Of a DNA stretch of 64,000 nt, positions 61,468 through 64,000 are shown one piece after another (the stretch's first letter is position 1; each line of letters begins with the position of its first letter). The notes under the pieces were generated by a model. It was not told where the DNA came from and searched no databases. It saw only the letters and a program-made list of their open reading frames with translations. The position numbers were made by a program, and so were the translations under genes. The DNA comes from Crocinitomicaceae bacterium (GTDB lineage Bacteria > Bacteroidota > Bacteroidia > Flavobacteriales_G > Salibacteraceae). Where the stretch lies: assembly GCA_002707155.1 (NCBI GenBank), contig PAME01000013.1:1-64000 (forward strand). The letters run 5' to 3'.

Positions 61468-62940
61468 ATGTCTCCACTTATCATCATACTATTTGTTTTG
61501 GGCTATTTCGCCTTTCTAATTGGAATTTCGTATTTCACCACTTCCAAGAGTGACTCTAACGAAGCTTTTTTTACAGGAAATCGGCAGTCTCCATGGTATA
61601 TAGTAGCTTTTGGAATGATAGGAACTAGCTTGTCTGGAGTAACTTTTATATCTGTCCCCGGCTGGGTGGCAACCAGTCAATTCAGCTATATGCAAATGGT
61701 ATTGGGCTACTTATTGGGCTATTTGGTGATTGGCTTGGTGTTAATGCCATTGTATTATAAAATGAATCTCGTTTCAATTTACAGCTATCTAGAATCACGC
61801 TTTGGATTTAGAGCTTATAAAACTGGAGCTTGGTTCTTTTTGGTAAGTCGTATTCTAGGAGCTTCATTTCGCTTGTATTTAGTCGCAATGGTCTTTCAGC
61901 TGGCCATTTTTAAACCACTTAACTGGGATGTTCCCTTTTTCATTACTGTTTTACTCACTATTATTCTCATTTGGCTGTATACGTTTAGAGGAGGAATAAA
62001 AACGATAGTTTACACCGATACCTTGCAAACTTTATTCATGCTAACCGCAGTTGGCGTAACCTTATATGTAGTTGGAAACGAGCTTCATCTAAATGGGGAT
62101 TTTGGATTAATAGAAACCATTTCAAATCACGAATATTCTCAAATCTTCTTTTTTGACGATTGGAAGTCTGGAAAATTCTTCTGGAAACAGTTTTTAGCAG
62201 GAACCTTTATTGCTATTGCTATGACTGGACTAGATCAGGACATGATGCAAAAAAACCTTACTTGTAAAAGCGTAAAAGATGCTCAAAAAAACATATTCTG
62301 GTTTAGCACCAGCTTGGTGTTAGTAAATCTCTTGTTTTTAAGTTTAGGAGTTGTGCTGTACATGTTTATCAGCCAGCAGGGGATTGCGATGCCAGAAAAG
62401 GCAGACTACCTCTACCCTATGCTCGCTGTTGGAGGGTATTTAGGTCCAGTAGTAGGAATGCTTTTTATTTTGGGGCTAATTGCAGCGGCGTACTCCAGCG
62501 CCGATTCAGCTTTAACTGCTCTAACCACCAGTTTTTGCGTAGATATATTAGGCTTAGAAAGAAAGCAGTTTTCCAACCCAGCAAGAACTCGAAAACTAGT
62601 GCATGTTGGCATGTCCGTAGTGCTTTTAATAGTCATTTCTATTTTTCAAATGATTAATGACGAGAGCGTTATTAAATCCTTATTCATTGCAGCGGGTTAT
62701 ACCTATGGTCCATTGTTGGGCATGTTTGCCTACGGTATATTGAGCAAAAAACAAGCGAATGACCGCTGGATTCCTCTAATTTGCATTATCAGCCCTGTGT
62801 TTTGTTATTTTCTAAAAGATTTTAGTCTAAAATTATTCGATTACACCTTTGGTTTCGAACTCTTAATTCTAAACGCCCTGTGCACTATGCTGGGACTTTT
62901 ATTGGTTTCCCCCAGGAATCGATCGGCTCTATCCACATAA
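61468..62940 (+). CDS. sodium:solute symporter family protein
   Basis: 490 residues with about 13 membrane helices of the SSS family. The N terminus reads YFAFLIGISYFTTSKSDSNEAFFTGNRQSPW; sodium-site motifs include GTSLSGVTFISVPGW, and the later AAYSSADSALTALTTSF fits the second sodium site. The substrate (sugar, proline, iodide or other) is not determinable. It is divergent from recR, with only 92 bases between. Confidence 0.88.
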   Translation: MSPLIIILFVLGYFAFLIGISYFTTSKSDSNEAFFTGNRQSPWYIVAFGMIGTSLSGVTFISVPGWVATSQFSYMQMVLGYLLGYLVIGLVLMPLYYKMNLVSIYSYLESRFGFRAYKTGAWFFLVSRILGASFRLYLVAMVFQLAIFKPLNWDVPFFITVLLTIILIWLYTFRGGIKTIVYTDTLQTLFMLTAVGVTLYVVGNELHLNGDFGLIETISNHEYSQIFFFDDWKSGKFFWKQFLAGTFIAIAMTGLDQDMMQKNLTCKSVKDAQKNIFWFSTSLVLVNLLFLSLGVVLYMFISQQGIAMPEKADYLYPMLAVGGYLGPVVGMLFILGLIAAAYSSADSALTALTTSFCVDILGLERKQFSNPARTRKLVHVGMSVVLLIVISIFQMINDESVIKSLFIAAGYTYGPLLGMFAYGILSKKQANDRWIPLICIISPVFCYFLKDFSLKLFDYTFGFELLILNALCTMLGLLLVSPRNRSALST

Positions 62941-63019
62941 TAATTTTAATGCTGGCCCATGTGTTGAGCACTCAGTTTCGTTTCTGAAATTATTTCTAAA
63001 AACATAGAGCTTCAACGGC

Positions 63020-63027
63020 TACATTTG
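63020..63027 (+). promoter_or_regulatory. Bacteroidota -7 promoter element (discoidin gene)
   Basis: TACATTTG, 22 bases before ATG 63050. Confidence 0.5.
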
Positions 63028-63049
63028 TGAATTACAAAAATCGTTTTAA

Positions 63050-64000
63050 ATGAAAAATTTTCTGCTTTCTATTGCCATTATTGCCTCAACTTTAATTGCA
63101 ACCGCTCAGTGCGATACCATTTTAATAGCAGCTAATAATTATTCAGTGCTCTCTATATCTTCTGAAAATGGTAATAATACAGGAGAAAAAATGTTTGATA
63201 CGGATAATAACTCTAGGTGGAGAACCAAAGGTGGAACAAACCATGAAATTGTCGTGGATATTGGCGCTCTAGAAGACGTTACTGCAATGAGTTATAAAAC
63301 ACGTTGGTCTGGAAGTGGAAAGTTGGAAAACTTTGAACTCTTTGTAACCAACATCTCAACACAATGGGGATTGGGCGAGCAATTTGGTGTAGCAGACTAT
63401 TCGAAGAACAACACCTCTGACACCATTTACTTTGGAGCTGTTAAAGGTCGTTTTATCAAACTTAAGTGCACCTCATCAGCGGGAGACCTGCAACTCTCAG
63501 AACTTAGATTTTTCAAAAACACCTGCCCTTCAGCTGGTAAACAAAATCAACCCATTCGATTTACGAAAGTTGATAAAAAAGAAACAAACTCCACTCCTAT
63601 TCAACTAGCTGCTAATACACCAGGTCCGGGTAGCATTAGCTACTCAATAATTTCTGGCCCAGCTACAGTAAATGGGACAAGCCTAAGTCTTACTAAACAA
63701 GCTGGGAAAGTGGTAGTAAGAGCAACTGCGAGCGGAACGACAAGCCATTATCAAAACTCTACTGATATTTCATTTGATGTAATTGATTTGGCAACTTACA
63801 AGCCTAGGATATCGACTCGATTAACAGAAAGCTTTCCAATTGAATTGGCTGATTCTAACGGTGTTTATATGATCTATATTAACGCAGATATTGATGAAAA
63901 AGACTTTTTGAGCATTGATGAAATAGAGGTAGAAATTGACGGTGAAATTGCAACTGCAAAACAAATTAAAGCAGGCAGTTATTACCTTGCTTGGGCGCCC
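63050..64000 (+). CDS. 5' part of a secreted discoidin (F5/8 type C) domain protein
   Basis: ATG at 63050; the frame runs open to the window edge (317 codons), so the gene continues outside. Signal peptide MKNFLLSIAIIASTLIATAQ, then an F5/8 type C-like beta-sandwich at about residues 30-165: RWRTKGGTNHEIVVDIGAL, SYKTRWSGSG, FELFVTN, GVADY, RFIKLKCTSS, LQLSELRFF, where the ligand-binding loops would be. Bases about 63590-63790 add an Ig-like fold (GSISYSIISGPATV). Discoidin modules usually bind glycans or lipid at the cell surface. A T9SS tail and any catalytic domain are not visible yet. Confidence 0.85.
   Translation, partial: MKNFLLSIAIIASTLIATAQCDTILIAANNYSVLSISSENGNNTGEKMFDTDNNSRWRTKGGTNHEIVVDIGALEDVTAMSYKTRWSGSGKLENFELFVTNISTQWGLGEQFGVADYSKNNTSDTIYFGAVKGRFIKLKCTSSAGDLQLSELRFFKNTCPSAGKQNQPIRFTKVDKKETNSTPIQLAANTPGPGSISYSIISGPATVNGTSLSLTKQAGKVVVRATASGTTSHYQNSTDISFDVIDLATYKPRISTRLTESFPIELADSNGVYMIYINADIDEKDFLSIDEIEVEIDGEIATAKQIKAGSYYLAWAP

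Overview
The window comes from a low-GC member of the Bacteroidota, most likely order Flavobacteriales. Three features support this. Several secreted proteins end in a type IX secretion (T9SS) C-terminal sorting domain. Housekeeping genes are of Bacteroidota type: a ribB with a degenerate second domain, a short ClpS, MtaB, a GWxTD lipoprotein, and TamB and BamA relatives. The promoter motif TAnnTTTG recurs just upstream of many starts. No rRNA operon, prophage, insertion sequence or CRISPR array is visible. One tRNA (initiator Met) is present.

Layout. 1-1.5 kb: 3' part of a secreted carbohydrate-binding T9SS cargo. 1.6-4 kb: a small membrane peptide, a J-domain/membrane protein that looks frameshifted, a DUF2306-like membrane protein and a fatty acid hydroxylase family protein. 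4-10.7 kb: a TPR protein coupled to aroA; a small Cys lipoprotein; mtaB, an inositol-phosphatase-like gene and a sugar-nucleotide epimerase joined by TAATG overlaps. 10.7-12.7 kb: a decayed Gly-rich T9SS surface protein gene (two stops and one frameshift). 12.7-16.4 kb: msrB, a lipoprotein, csp, a DUF2130 gene, a small secreted protein and clpS. 16.5-31.8 kb, minus strand apart from trmH: a giant TPR-PD40-SPOR protein, plsY, a 1.5-kilo-residue secreted unknown, prmA, tpiA, trmH (plus) and pyrD. 31.9-41.1 kb: a membrane protein, a membrane-anchored nuclease-fold protein, ribB, tamB, tsaD and a small outer-membrane protein. 41.4-54.7 kb: a BNR-repeat T9SS cargo, dnaB, a BamA/TamA-like protein, and a run of GWxTD lipoprotein, rlmB, purE and two outer-membrane proteins. 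54.7-57.9 kb: an array of small cysteine lipoproteins around a MauE-thioredoxin fusion. 58.3-64 kb: tRNA-fMet, era, der, recR, a sodium:solute symporter and the 5' part of a discoidin-type secreted protein.

The most unusual region is 54.7-57.9 kb. Six short lipoproteins on one strand, mostly with their own promoter and several with their own terminator, share a lipobox-proximal motif and, in five of the six, four further cysteines. Among them lies a four-helix MauE-like protein fused to a thioredoxin domain with a DsbA-type CPHC site. An envelope system of disulfide-stapled lipoproteins with a dedicated oxidase is a reasonable hypothesis. A seventh relative lies at 7.3 kb. The copy nearest the tRNA has lost its ATG start and its last cysteine, and has five copies of a 7-bp repeat at its promoter.

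Many genes here lack an ATG and seem to start at TTG or GTG. Where an in-frame ATG fits the family better, I used it and said so.
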